DNA of 34,883 nucleotides from a bacterium (Candidatus Blackallbacteria) CG13_big_fil_rev_8_21_14_2_50_49_14 (GCA_002783405.1 PFGG01000076.1:1-34883); one strand, 5' to 3'; shown: positions 19,719 through 28,287, counted from the first letter of the stretch. A program made the numbers and translations. Notes: generated by a model from the letters alone, not told the origin.

Positions 19719-20376
19719 TGAGGCTGTGGTTCTGTACAATGAGGCTGTCTATGATACGGATCGGGAACAGGCTCTGAAAATCATTCAAGCGGCTCTGGAT
19801 GCTGGCATACAACCTGAAGACGTGGTCTTTAAGATTGTCATTCCTGCAATTGAACAGATGATCAAATCCTTCAGTGAGGATTTTGACGCCAATCTGGCCC
19901 AACATTTCATGGCTGCTCAGATCGCCTCTGAGGTGGTCGAAAAAATGACTCCCCATTTCAAACAGGTTCCGATCACCAAGGGACGGGTCGTGATCGGCTC
20001 GGCAGCGGGAGATCTTCACACCCTGGGCAAGCGTATTGTGATTGGTTGTTTGAAGGCCATGATGATTGATGTTTTAGATCTGGGAGTGAATGTTTCAGCC
20101 GAACGCTTTGTTGATGCGGCCTTGGAGTATCGGGCTCAAATCATCGGTATTTCTGCAATGATGGCGCATACTGCCCGTGGAGAAGGAGGCTGTCTGCGAG
20201 TACGCCAAATTCTAAAAGAAAGAGGCTTAGAAAAGCAAATCCGCATTATTGTAGGCGGTGCCCCTTTTCGCTTTGACCCAGAACTGTATCAACAGATCGG
20301 TGCCGATGCGTGGTCAGAAAACGGCATCAGTGCCGGCCATATCATTGCTGAACTGCTCAAGGAGATCAATGCATGA
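19708..20376 (+). CDS. Corrinoid (B12-binding) protein of methyltransferase systems
   Basis: A 222-residue two-domain protein like MtaC, MtbC and MttC. A helical cap domain (about 5-90) precedes a Rossmann-type B12-binding domain. The cobalt-ligand motif DxHxxG is present as GDLHTLGK (Asp102, His104, Gly107), followed by DLGVNV, GISAMM and a VGGAPF loop. The usual DVHDIGKN is here DLHTLGKR, a mild departure. It should carry methylcobamide or cob(I)amide and be reactivated by the preceding gene product. AGGAG lies just before the ATG. No substrate methyltransferase that would normally charge it is encoded in the window, so its methyl donor is unknown. It overlaps the next start (ATGA). Confidence 0.92.
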   Translation: MNFDEAVVLYNEAVYDTDREQALKIIQAALDAGIQPEDVVFKIVIPAIEQMIKSFSEDFDANLAQHFMAAQIASEVVEKMTPHFKQVPITKGRVVIGSAAGDLHTLGKRIVIGCLKAMMIDVLDLGVNVSAERFVDAALEYRAQIIGISAMMAHTARGEGGCLRVRQILKERGLEKQIRIIVGGAPFRFDPELYQQIGADAWSENGISAGHIIAELLKEINA

Positions 20377-21413
20377 TCACTGGAATGGAACGTCTTCAAG
20401 CGGCTATCAAGGGAGAGAAGTCTGATCGTATTCCTATTTTTTGTACTTTGCTCGAACAGGGAGCGAAAGAAATGGGAATGTCGTTGGATACCTATTATTC
20501 GCGGGGGGAATATGTGGCCGAAGCACAACTTAAACTGCGCGAAAAATATGGTTACGACAATCTTTGGTCTCTTTTTTATGTCGGCCGAGAGGCTGAACTC
20601 CTGGGCTGTGAAAAGATTCTTTTTGCCAAAGACGGCCCCCCCAATGTCGCTCATTTTGTGATTCAGGATTGGAAAGACATTCCCAAATTACAAATTCCTG
20701 ATGATTTAAACAGCCATCCGCTTTTTGAAGAACAGTCAAAGTGTCTCAAGCTCTTACGCAAAGAAGCCGGAGGTAAATATCCAATCTGCGCCTATCTTTC
20801 ATCGCCCATGACCTTGCCAGCTTTGCTAATGGGCATGGAAAAATGGTTTGAATTGCTCTTTTTAGGCCCCTTGGAACTGCGCAATGAACTGCTGGAATAT
20901 TGCCATACCTTTTTTGTGAAAGAAGTCGAAACCTATCGAAAACTGGGGGTCGATCTTTTTCTCTATTCTAATCCTTTTGGGTCACTGGATATGGTACCGC
21001 TGAAGTTTTTTAAAGAACATGCCTTGCCCTGGATTGAAAAAGATCTGGAAGCCGCAGGGAAGGCCGGAATAATCTACTATTGCGGCATGTCACGCCTCAA
21101 TCGGGTTTTGGAAATGGTCATAGAAAAAACAGGCTGTGAAAGTTATTATTTGAGCCCGCTAGACGATCTGGCCGAAGGGAAACGGCTCATTGCCCAAAGA
21201 GGTCTCACCTGCGGCGTTATTAATGATATGAAACTGAAAGAATGGTCAGCGACCGAAATTCGCAATGAAGTGCAACGCCTGATTCAAATTGGCATGCCCG
21301 GCGGAAAATTTCTCTTTGGCACAGGGCTGATCCCCATGGATACGCCAGAGGAAAAGATTCGTCTGCTGCTTGAAACTGCCTATGAATTTGGCAGGTATCA
21401 AGAGGCACCATGA
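20373..21413 (+). CDS. Uroporphyrinogen decarboxylase-family protein (MtaA/MtbA-like), zinc site altered
   Basis: A 346-residue TIM-barrel protein of the UroD/MtaA family. Known relatives in corrinoid clusters move the methyl group from the corrinoid protein to CoM, tetrahydrofolate or another acceptor. N-terminal MERLQAAIKGEKSDRIPI is typical. In MtaA-type enzymes the zinc ligands come from an HxCG motif and a later Cys in a PGCG-like segment. Here the first reads YYCG (only Cys237 kept) and the second reads FGTGLIP with no Cys. So the classical zinc-thiol activation site seems absent and the acceptor may differ, or the protein may be regulatory. The alignment is from memory. It sits between the corrinoid protein and the DUF1638 gene, overlapping both by four bases. 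Confidence 0.85.
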   Translation: MITGMERLQAAIKGEKSDRIPIFCTLLEQGAKEMGMSLDTYYSRGEYVAEAQLKLREKYGYDNLWSLFYVGREAELLGCEKILFAKDGPPNVAHFVIQDWKDIPKLQIPDDLNSHPLFEEQSKCLKLLRKEAGGKYPICAYLSSPMTLPALLMGMEKWFELLFLGPLELRNELLEYCHTFFVKEVETYRKLGVDLFLYSNPFGSLDMVPLKFFKEHALPWIEKDLEAAGKAGIIYYCGMSRLNRVLEMVIEKTGCESYYLSPLDDLAEGKRLIAQRGLTCGVINDMKLKEWSATEIRNEVQRLIQIGMPGGKFLFGTGLIPMDTPEEKIRLLLETAYEFGRYQEAP

Positions 21414-22021
21414 ACGAAGAAAAGCTGCTCTTAACAGGCTGTGGTATTCTCAAAAAAGAAGTTCATTTCTTGATAAAAAAAAACAATTGGCCTGTCGAAA
21501 CCCTCTTGCTCAATTCGGCACTGCATTGTGATCTAAAAAAATTGAAGCAGGCCCTGACAGGCGTTTTAAAAAAACAACAAGCGCATCCCTTGATCGTTTT
21601 TTATGGCACCTGTCATCCTCAAATGGATCAAATTCTTACAGAAGGACATACCTTCAGAACCCAAGGACAAAACTGTGTCGAGATATTACTCGGACCTGAG
21701 CAATTTCAGTCAGAACTGGCCAAAGGAGCTTTTTTTCTGCTCGAAGATTGGGCTCAGCGTTGGCAAGAAATATCTGCCAAGGCTTTGGGAACCACCAAAC
21801 CAGAGATTATACGCGAAATATATCATGAAAGCGGAATTAAGTATTTATTGGCAATCAAAACCCCATGCTCTGGTGATTTTTCGCATGAAGCCCAAAAAAT
21901 AGCTGAATTATTGAAAATACCTGCACGGTGGATGAACGTCGATCTGAAGCATCTCGAACAGATTTTACAGAACGTGGTTGAACAGAAACTTCGGGAGTTA
22001 CACACGCCCCATGAAAAATGA
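21410..22021 (+). CDS. DUF1638-family protein
   Basis: A 203-residue soluble protein that I assign to DUF1638 from its opening TGCGILKKEV, the LHCDLKKL segment and the motif YGTCHPQMD. Cys11, Cys40, Cys68 and His69 lie where the family has conserved residues and could bind a metal, but this is inference. Members are often encoded next to corrinoid proteins and UroD-like methyltransferases, and their reaction is not established to my knowledge. Here it overlaps the UroD-like gene by four bases and the following kinase gene by 11, which ties it to both the corrinoid cassette and the signalling genes. Confidence 0.75.
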   Translation: MNEEKLLLTGCGILKKEVHFLIKKNNWPVETLLLNSALHCDLKKLKQALTGVLKKQQAHPLIVFYGTCHPQMDQILTEGHTFRTQGQNCVEILLGPEQFQSELAKGAFFLLEDWAQRWQEISAKALGTTKPEIIREIYHESGIKYLLAIKTPCSGDFSHEAQKIAELLKIPARWMNVDLKHLEQILQNVVEQKLRELHTPHEK

Positions 22022-24107
22022 GGCCTGTCTAGAGGAAGAAATAAAACACCTGAAGCAGCGCTTAAGAAAAAGCGTTCAGGAAAAATCTTATCTTCTGTTG
22101 ATCGTTCACTTGATCAATAAAATCAGTGCTGTTCCAGGTTTAGAAGCCTTGATTCAAAATATGCTGCAGGGCATTGCCGATGTGATTGGGGGAACAAATC
22201 TTAAACTCTACTATTGGATCGATGAGGAGCTTTTTCATGCTGATGTCTATGGCAAAAGGGAAAAGCTAACCCAGCTCAATGATCCCGCAGTTCAAGAAGT
22301 ACAAGAAAAACTTGAGCCCTTGGAATTGACACATGATTTTGAGAAAGCCTATATGACCACTGCAGAATTTGATACTCAGGCCTATACCTGGGTTTTGCCG
22401 CTTTTGGTGGGCCAGGAACTGGTTGGAATTCTGAAATTGGAAGGCCTTTCCATCGGAATGCACGAACTTTACCAGCAAATTCCTACATTTTTCAACTATG
22501 CCGCCCTGGTACTGAAAAATGAAATATCCAGTCAAAGCCGATTGGAACAGGCTTATCAGCAACTCAGCCAAGAGGTCATTGAGCGCCGCAGAATCGAGAA
22601 TGAACTTCGTCAAGCCAAAGAAGCAGCGGAACAAGCCGCCCATGCCAAATCTGTGTTCTTGGCCAATATGAGCCATGAAATTCGCACCCCCATGAATGCG
22701 ATTCTGGGCTTTAGCCAATTGCTCAGTGAACGGAATACAGATCCCCGCTGGCAACGCTATTTAAACGCCATCAACAACAGCAGCAAAAGTCTTTTGCGAA
22801 TTATCAACGATATTCTCGACCTGAGCAAAATTGAAGCCGGAAAAATCGAACTTCAGCTTCAACCCACCCAACTCTCTCAGCTTTGCCAGGAACTCAATAC
22901 CCTGATGTCGCTTTCCTTTGAGCAAAAAGGCCTGAGTTTTCAAATTGAATTGCCCCCCCATTGCCCCGAATGGTTGGAGTTGGACGGCCTGCGTCTGCGC
23001 CAGGTCTTGCTCAATCTGCTCGGCAATGCCCTCAAGTTTACCGAACAGGGCCAGGTGACCCTTCAAATCAGCTATGCTCCTCAAAGCGATGAAACAGGGG
23101 AATTGAGTTTGAGTGTAAGCGATACGGGCATTGGCATTGCCCCCGAACAGCAAAACCAGATTTTTGAAGCCTTTGAACAATTGTCCCAAGCCACAGGCAC
23201 GGGGCTGGGACTGACCATCTCCCGTTCCCTGGTGCAATTGATGGGGGGAGAACTCCTGCTCGAAAGCACGCCGGGTAAAGGTTCGATCTTCACAATTCAC
23301 TTGCCGCACATAAAAACACTCCCCCCTCCTCAGCTCGAGAGCCATTCTCTGCCCCGGCTTCAACCCCAAGACTTTCAACCCGCCACCTTGCTCCTGGCTG
23401 ATGATATAGAAACCAACCTGCTCTTGCTTGAAGAAATGCTGCAGCCCTTTCCCTTTACCCTCTATACCGCCTGCAATGGTCTGGAGGCCTGCCAATTGGC
23501 GCGCAAACACCCTCCCGATCTGATTCTGATGGATATTAAAATGCCAGTCATGGATGGCGTTGAAGCCCTGCACAAACTGCGCCAAGACGAGCAGACAGCC
23601 TCGCTGCCAGTCATTGCCCTTACCGCTTTTTCGCTCAGTTCAGAGCGCAAAAACCTCTTAGAGCAGGGCTTTGATGGCTATTTGAGCAAACCAATTGAAT
23701 TTGCTCAATTATTGAATTTGCTTCAAACTTATTTAAAGGCCAAAGTAAAGCTCTCCTCAAGACAAGCACAACAGCAGAGCACACCCGAAACACAGGCTGC
23801 ATCAGTAGAAAGCCATGCTTTGCAGATACAAGAGCTGAATCAGAAATGGCTACCTTATTGGGAAAAAGTGCATGAATCCATGATTTTAGACGAATTGGAA
23901 AATTTTGTTCAGACCTTTGCAGATTGGGCCCAAACCGAAAAGTTTCCCCTGTTGTACAGTTGGGCTGAAAAAGTTTTGAAACAACTCAATGCCTTTATGC
24001 TTGAAGAAGCCCAATTGAGTCTGAATGAATTTCCCAAACTCATTTCGGAATTTTTTGAGCTTACCCAGCCAATCCAGAAGGGGTTCTCGCATGTCCCACA
24101 AAATTAG
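22011..24107 (+). CDS. Hybrid sensor histidine kinase, GAF-HisKA-HATPase-REC
   Basis: A 698-residue soluble kinase translationally coupled to the corrinoid cassette. The N-terminus is a short coiled coil followed by a GAF-like domain (about 30-180) whose ligand is unknown. A second coiled coil (VIERRRIENELRQAKEAAEQ) leads to HisKA (His222), HATPase ([21 protein letters not shown]), a receiver (Asp508 in LMDIKMP) and the shared C-terminal helical domain. I start at the ATG at 22011, which overlaps the DUF1638 stop; an in-frame TTG at 21978 is less likely. Copy 3 of the shared module spans 22641-23696. Being directly next to the DUF1638 gene, it is the best candidate for a kinase that reads the state of the corrinoid system. 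Confidence 0.92.
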   Translation: MKNEACLEEEIKHLKQRLRKSVQEKSYLLLIVHLINKISAVPGLEALIQNMLQGIADVIGGTNLKLYYWIDEELFHADVYGKREKLTQLNDPAVQEVQEKLEPLELTHDFEKAYMTTAEFDTQAYTWVLPLLVGQELVGILKLEGLSIGMHELYQQIPTFFNYAALVLKNEISSQSRLEQAYQQLSQEVIERRRIENELRQAKEAAEQAAHAKSVFLANMSHEIRTPMNAILGFSQLLSERNTDPRWQRYLNAINNSSKSLLRIINDILDLSKIEAGKIELQLQPTQLSQLCQELNTLMSLSFEQKGLSFQIELPPHCPEWLELDGLRLRQVLLNLLGNALKFTEQGQVTLQISYAPQSDETGELSLSVSDTGIGIAPEQQNQIFEAFEQLSQATGTGLGLTISRSLVQLMGGELLLESTPGKGSIFTIHLPHIKTLPPPQLESHSLPRLQPQDFQPATLLLADDIETNLLLLEEMLQPFPFTLYTACNGLEACQLARKHPPDLILMDIKMPVMDGVEALHKLRQDEQTASLPVIALTAFSLSSERKNLLEQGFDGYLSKPIEFAQLLNLLQTYLKAKVKLSSRQAQQQSTPETQAASVESHALQIQELNQKWLPYWEKVHESMILDELENFVQTFADWAQTEKFPLLYSWAEKVLKQLNAFMLEEAQLSLNEFPKLISEFFELTQPIQKGFSHVPQN
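22641..23696 (+). repeat. Transmitter-receiver module, copy 3 of 4 (1056 bases)
   Basis: Colinear with the other three copies. The HATPase part (SYAPQSDETGELSL) matches copy 4, while the linker before the receiver (IKTLPPPQLESHSLPR) is unique to this copy although it has the same length. Confidence 0.85.
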
Positions 24108-27100
24108 AAAAGAAACAGGCTTCGAAATCTTCCCCTGGAATCACAACTTCGAAACTGGAATTGCTTTAATCGACAAACAGCATCAACAGCTTGTGGTTTT
24201 ACTCAACCGTTTGGCACAACAGTATGTTCACGGGCTTTCAGAGCCGGCGCTACTCGAAATCTTGTCTGAACTGGCCGACTACGCTCACTATCATTTTCAA
24301 AGTGAAGAAGAAATTTGGAAAAGCTGCTTAGAAACCGATCCCTGGTATGCAGAACACCTGCTCAGCCATCAAAACTTTTTTAGACATATTCAGAAACTAC
24401 AAACAGAAAAGCGATCTTTTCAAGAAATCTTAGAAGATGTTTTTTCATTTCTTAGCAAATGGCTGGCCTTTCACATTCTCGACAGTGATAAACGCATGGC
24501 CAGAGCTGTTCTTGCGGTCAAAGAGGGACTGGATCAGGCTTCGGCTCATAAAAGAGCCGAAGAAGAAATGAGCGGAAGCTATGCCGTTTTGATTCAAACC
24601 GTTTTGTCTATGTACGAGCATTTATCCTCTCAGGCCTTGGATCTGATGCACGAAAAATTGGCCCGAGAAAGGGCTGAAGCCGCCTTAAAAATCAGTGAAG
24701 AGCGCTGGAAGTTTTTATTGGAGAACTCCAGTGGTGGGCTTTGGGATTGGAGTCAAGAACAATCAGATATTTTCACAGATTTTCAATCGTTTTTACTTTT
24801 TCCAGAAGCTCGAAATCAAAAAGGAGCATCGGTCTTTGCTGATGATTTGGAAAGAGTAAAAACTGAACTCCGTCAATTTTTACTCAGCCAGCAAAGCACC
24901 TTTTCATGTAAATACCGGGTTCTCTCTCAAGAGGGAGAGATACATTGGACACAATTGCGAGGCAAAGTGTTTGCACGCGACAGCAAGGGCAATCCCACAC
25001 GCCTGATGGGGTCTCATGAGGATATTTCGGAACGGGAATTGGCAGCCCAATTCATTAAAAATGGACACGAAACCCTCTTGGTCACCGATCCTGATTTTCA
25101 GATTTTGAAAGCCAATTCCCGGTTTCTTCAATTAAGTGGTTTAAACTGGGAGCGATTGCGGGGCAGTGATCTTCGTTCACTGCTATCGGCCCAAAATGCA
25201 GCTGATTTAATCACTGAGATGCAACAAGGCCTCAAGGAGAAGGGATTCTGGTCGGGTGATGTTTGGCACCAGCGGCCTGATGGTTCAGAATTTCTTCTGG
25301 ATTTAAACATGAGGCTTCAACTCACACCCGACCACCGTGTCGAGCAGATCACAGCCATTGGCTATGATATAACCCAATCGCGCCAAACCGAGAATGAGCT
25401 GTTGAGCCAAAACCAGTTTCAGTCCTTGCTGATGGAGTTTTCCCAAAGCTATGTGGGTTTAACACCTGAAATTGCCCACCAGGAGATCGTGGCCTCACTG
25501 GCAAAATTAGGTGAATTTTTGGACCTCGATCGCGTCTATATTGTGGAATATGATTTCGAAAATCAGCGCTGCAGCATCGCTGCAGAATGGTATCGCGCAG
25601 AACTCGCGCCACAACAGGAAAAAATGCAAAATATTGCACTTAAAACCTGTCATGACTGGCTTCAAGCGCACCAGAACGGAGAGCCCTTCGAAATTCTCAA
25701 TCCGCAGACCTGTAAAGAGAATACTTGGACACACGCTCTTGAGCCCGAAGGCCTTCAATATCTCATGACCCTTCCTCTGATGCAGGGAGATCAATGCTTG
25801 GGTTTTATCGGCTTACACGCACTTCGGCCCAAAATCGGCTTTCCTGTTTCAGTTAAAAATAATTTAAAAATATTTTCCCAGATTTTATCAAACGCACGTA
25901 TACACCTCAACAAAAGCCAGGCACTTCAAAACAAAGAACGCTTTCTTTCTGACTTGATTGAAAATATGGGGGCGGTCATGTACCGCAAAGATGTTCAGGG
26001 ACGTTACCTGATGGTCAATCGCAAGTGGGAAGAAGTCACGCAGTTATCCAGAGAAACGGCTTTGGGTAAAACAGATCTTGAACTCTTTCCAGCCGCTTCG
26101 GCCCAAGGATTTACAAAAACTGACCAGCAAGTGCTTCAGTCCGATCAGCTCATTGAAGCCGAAGAATTTTTAGAATCAGCTGGCAAATTGCGCTATTTCA
26201 TTTCAATCAAATTCCCCAGTCATGATCTTCAGGGGCAGGTCAATGGCATTACAGGCGTGAGTACTGAAATTACAGATCGCAAACGGGCCGAGGAAGAATT
26301 GCGCAAATTCAAAACCATCTCCGATCAGGCCATTCATGGGCATGTGATCAGCGATCTGGAAGGGAAAATGATCTATGCCAACGATTATTTCGCCAAGATT
26401 CATGGTTTTCACAGCGAAGAATTGCAAGAACAACTTCTTAGCTATTTTCTTTCCCCTTCCCAAGAGCAAAAATTCAAACTGCGCATGGCACAATTGCAAG
26501 CTGATGGATTTTTTCCCCCGACCGAGGTCGAGCAGATTCGGAAAGACGGCTCTGTCTTTCCCATGTTAATGAGTGGTTCTCTGATTAAAGATGAGAAGGG
26601 GCAAGCCCTGTTTGCAGCTATCACAGCCATTGACATCAGCGAACTCAAGCGTCTTGAAGAAATACAGCTCAAGGCACAGCGTGCAGAAGAAGCGAATCAG
26701 GCAAAATCAGCCTTTTTAGCGAATATGAGCCATGAAATTCGCACCCCCATGAACGCCATTCTGGGCTTCAGCCAATTGCTCAGCGAACAGAATACGGATC
26801 CGCGCTGGCAACGCTATTTAAACGCCATCAACAGCAGTGGTCAAAGTCTTTTGCGGATCATCAACGATATTCTCGACTTGAGCAAAATTGAAGCCGGGAA
26901 AATTGAACTGCAACTTCAACCCACCCAAATCTCTCTGCTTTGCCAGGAACTCAAAACCCTGCTGTCGCTCTCCTTTGAGCAAAAAGGCCTGCGCTTTCAA
27001 ATTGAATTGCCCCCCCATTGCCCCGAATGGTTGGAACTGGATGGCCTGCGTCTGCGCCAGGTCTTGCTCAATCTCTTGGGCAATGCCCTCAAGTTTACCA

Positions 27101-28134
27101 AACAGGGCCAGGTGACCCTTCAAATCAGCTATGCTCCTCAAAGCGATGAAACAGGGGAATTGAGTTTGAGTGTAAGCGATACGGGGATTGGCATTGCCCC
27201 CGAACAGCAAAACCAGATTTTTGAGGCCTTTGAACAATTGTCTCAAGCCACAGGCACGGGGTTGGGGTTGACCATCTCCCGCTCCCTGGTGCAATTGATG
27301 GGGGGAGAACTCCTACTCGAAAGCACCCTCGGAAAAGGCTCAACATTTAGGATGGTTCTGCCCCATATTCAGGTTTGTGCAGCTCCTGTTTCAACAGCGC
27401 TGAACCAGAGACCTCTACAACCCCAAAACTTTCAACCCGCCACCCTGCTCCTGGCTGATGATATAGAAACCAACCTGCTTTTGCTTGAGGAAATGCTGCA
27501 CCCCTATCCCTTTACCCTCTATACCGCCCGCAATGGCAGTGAAGCCTGTGAACTGGCTCAGAAATATCTCCCCGATCTGGTTCTGATGGATATTAAGATG
27601 CCAGTCATGGATGGCATTGAAGCCCTGCACAAATTGCGACAAAATGAGCAGACAGCCTCGCTGCCCATAATTGCGCTGACCGCCTTTTCACTTCAGAACG
27701 AGCAAGAAAATTTACTTAAAATCGGCTTCAATGCTTACCTGAGAAAACCGATCAATCAAGCAGAACTCTTGCAAAGTTTGGCTCATTTTCTTAAAACTCA
27801 CAGCGAGGATCCCACTCTCCCCGAGCAAAATCAGCGCTTGGAGTTGGATTCTCATTTTTCAAAAGCTCAGGCCCAAGTCTTGCGCCTCAAACTGGAAACC
27901 CTTTGGTTGCCACGCTGTGAGCAATTGCAGAATTCTGTCATTGTCGATGAATTGGAGCATTTTATCTCAGAATTTTCAGAAGAACTCCAGCTTCCCCCCA
28001 TGAAGCAGATCAAAGCCCTGCTCCTCAGTTTGAGCCAAGCCCTTCAAGTCTTTGAACTGGAAAAGGTTTCAGACATTCTTGCTGAAATTTTAAGAGAACT
28101 GAAAAAACTCAAAATCAACCTGTCTGCCCCCTGA
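24091..28134 (+). CDS. Hemerythrin-containing hybrid histidine kinase (Hr-PAS-PAS-GAF-PAS-PAS-HisKA-HATPase-REC)
   Basis: A 1347-residue soluble kinase, the largest in the operon and its last gene. The N-terminal bacteriohemerythrin domain (about 10-140) keeps all seven di-iron ligands at the expected spacing: His31, His68, Glu72, His89, His93, His128 and Asp133, so it should bind O2 or NO. PAS domains lie near 201-320, 321-440, 616-735 and 738-855, and a GAF near 446-610. HisKA (His881), HATPase, a receiver (Asp1167) and the C-terminal helical domain follow. The start is the ATG at 24091, with AAGGGG upstream, overlapping the previous gene by 17 bases. Copy 4 of the shared module spans 26698-27753; the end of the receiver (SLQNEQENLLKIGF) resembles that of the kinase at 10005 instead. 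Confidence 0.94.
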   Translation: MSHKIRKETGFEIFPWNHNFETGIALIDKQHQQLVVLLNRLAQQYVHGLSEPALLEILSELADYAHYHFQSEEEIWKSCLETDPWYAEHLLSHQNFFRHIQKLQTEKRSFQEILEDVFSFLSKWLAFHILDSDKRMARAVLAVKEGLDQASAHKRAEEEMSGSYAVLIQTVLSMYEHLSSQALDLMHEKLARERAEAALKISEERWKFLLENSSGGLWDWSQEQSDIFTDFQSFLLFPEARNQKGASVFADDLERVKTELRQFLLSQQSTFSCKYRVLSQEGEIHWTQLRGKVFARDSKGNPTRLMGSHEDISERELAAQFIKNGHETLLVTDPDFQILKANSRFLQLSGLNWERLRGSDLRSLLSAQNAADLITEMQQGLKEKGFWSGDVWHQRPDGSEFLLDLNMRLQLTPDHRVEQITAIGYDITQSRQTENELLSQNQFQSLLMEFSQSYVGLTPEIAHQEIVASLAKLGEFLDLDRVYIVEYDFENQRCSIAAEWYRAELAPQQEKMQNIALKTCHDWLQAHQNGEPFEILNPQTCKENTWTHALEPEGLQYLMTLPLMQGDQCLGFIGLHALRPKIGFPVSVKNNLKIFSQILSNARIHLNKSQALQNKERFLSDLIENMGAVMYRKDVQGRYLMVNRKWEEVTQLSRETALGKTDLELFPAASAQGFTKTDQQVLQSDQLIEAEEFLESAGKLRYFISIKFPSHDLQGQVNGITGVSTEITDRKRAEEELRKFKTISDQAIHGHVISDLEGKMIYANDYFAKIHGFHSEELQEQLLSYFLSPSQEQKFKLRMAQLQADGFFPPTEVEQIRKDGSVFPMLMSGSLIKDEKGQALFAAITAIDISELKRLEEIQLKAQRAEEANQAKSAFLANMSHEIRTPMNAILGFSQLLSEQNTDPRWQRYLNAINSSGQSLLRIINDILDLSKIEAGKIELQLQPTQISLLCQELKTLLSLSFEQKGLRFQIELPPHCPEWLELDGLRLRQVLLNLLGNALKFTKQGQVTLQISYAPQSDETGELSLSVSDTGIGIAPEQQNQIFEAFEQLSQATGTGLGLTISRSLVQLMGGELLLESTLGKGSTFRMVLPHIQVCAAPVSTALNQRPLQPQNFQPATLLLADDIETNLLLLEEMLHPYPFTLYTARNGSEACELAQKYLPDLVLMDIKMPVMDGIEALHKLRQNEQTASLPIIALTAFSLQNEQENLLKIGFNAYLRKPINQAELLQSLAHFLKTHSEDPTLPEQNQRLELDSHFSKAQAQVLRLKLETLWLPRCEQLQNSVIVDELEHFISEFSEELQLPPMKQIKALLLSLSQALQVFELEKVSDILAEILRELKKLKINLSAP
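26698..27753 (+). repeat. Transmitter-receiver module, copy 4 of 4 (1056 bases)
   Basis: A mosaic copy. The middle matches copy 3 (SDETGELSL), the linker matches copy 1 (PVSTALNQRPLQPQ against [14 protein letters not shown]), and the last 90 bases diverge from all three. No gap is needed in the alignment. Confidence 0.85.
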
Positions 28135-28287
28135 ATAGCAAGCGCTTTCAGCGAAAACAGACATCTTAAAACACAAACGCTAGACTTAAGCCCCAAAAAT
28201 GTTAAAATAATAACAGAAGTTGACACTGGTGTAACAAAGATAGCTCTGTGGTAATTGTTCCATTTCTAAAAAAGAAATGAGATCTCT
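28135..28287. other. Intergenic gap after the long operon
   Basis: This 153-base gap contains TTGACA at 28220-28225, a perfect -35 hexamer on the plus strand, but no good -10 at 16-18 bases. An alternative AT-rich -10-like stretch lies at about 28202-28210. A separate promoter for the receiver at 28288 is plausible but not proven. I see no clear intrinsic terminator for the operon. Confidence 0.25.

Noticed and set aside
22761-23585. Long minus-strand open frame (274 codons) inside the GAF kinase, with similar antisense frames near 14465-14941, 16744-17220 and 26818-27294
   Set aside because: They lie opposite the repeated transmitter module and resemble each other only because the sense strand is conserved. 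No ribosome site or known domain was seen.
18084-28134. A hidden MtaB, MttB or MtvB-type methyltransferase
   Set aside because: I checked the genes on both sides of the cassette; all are kinases or receivers, and no unassigned frame is long enough.
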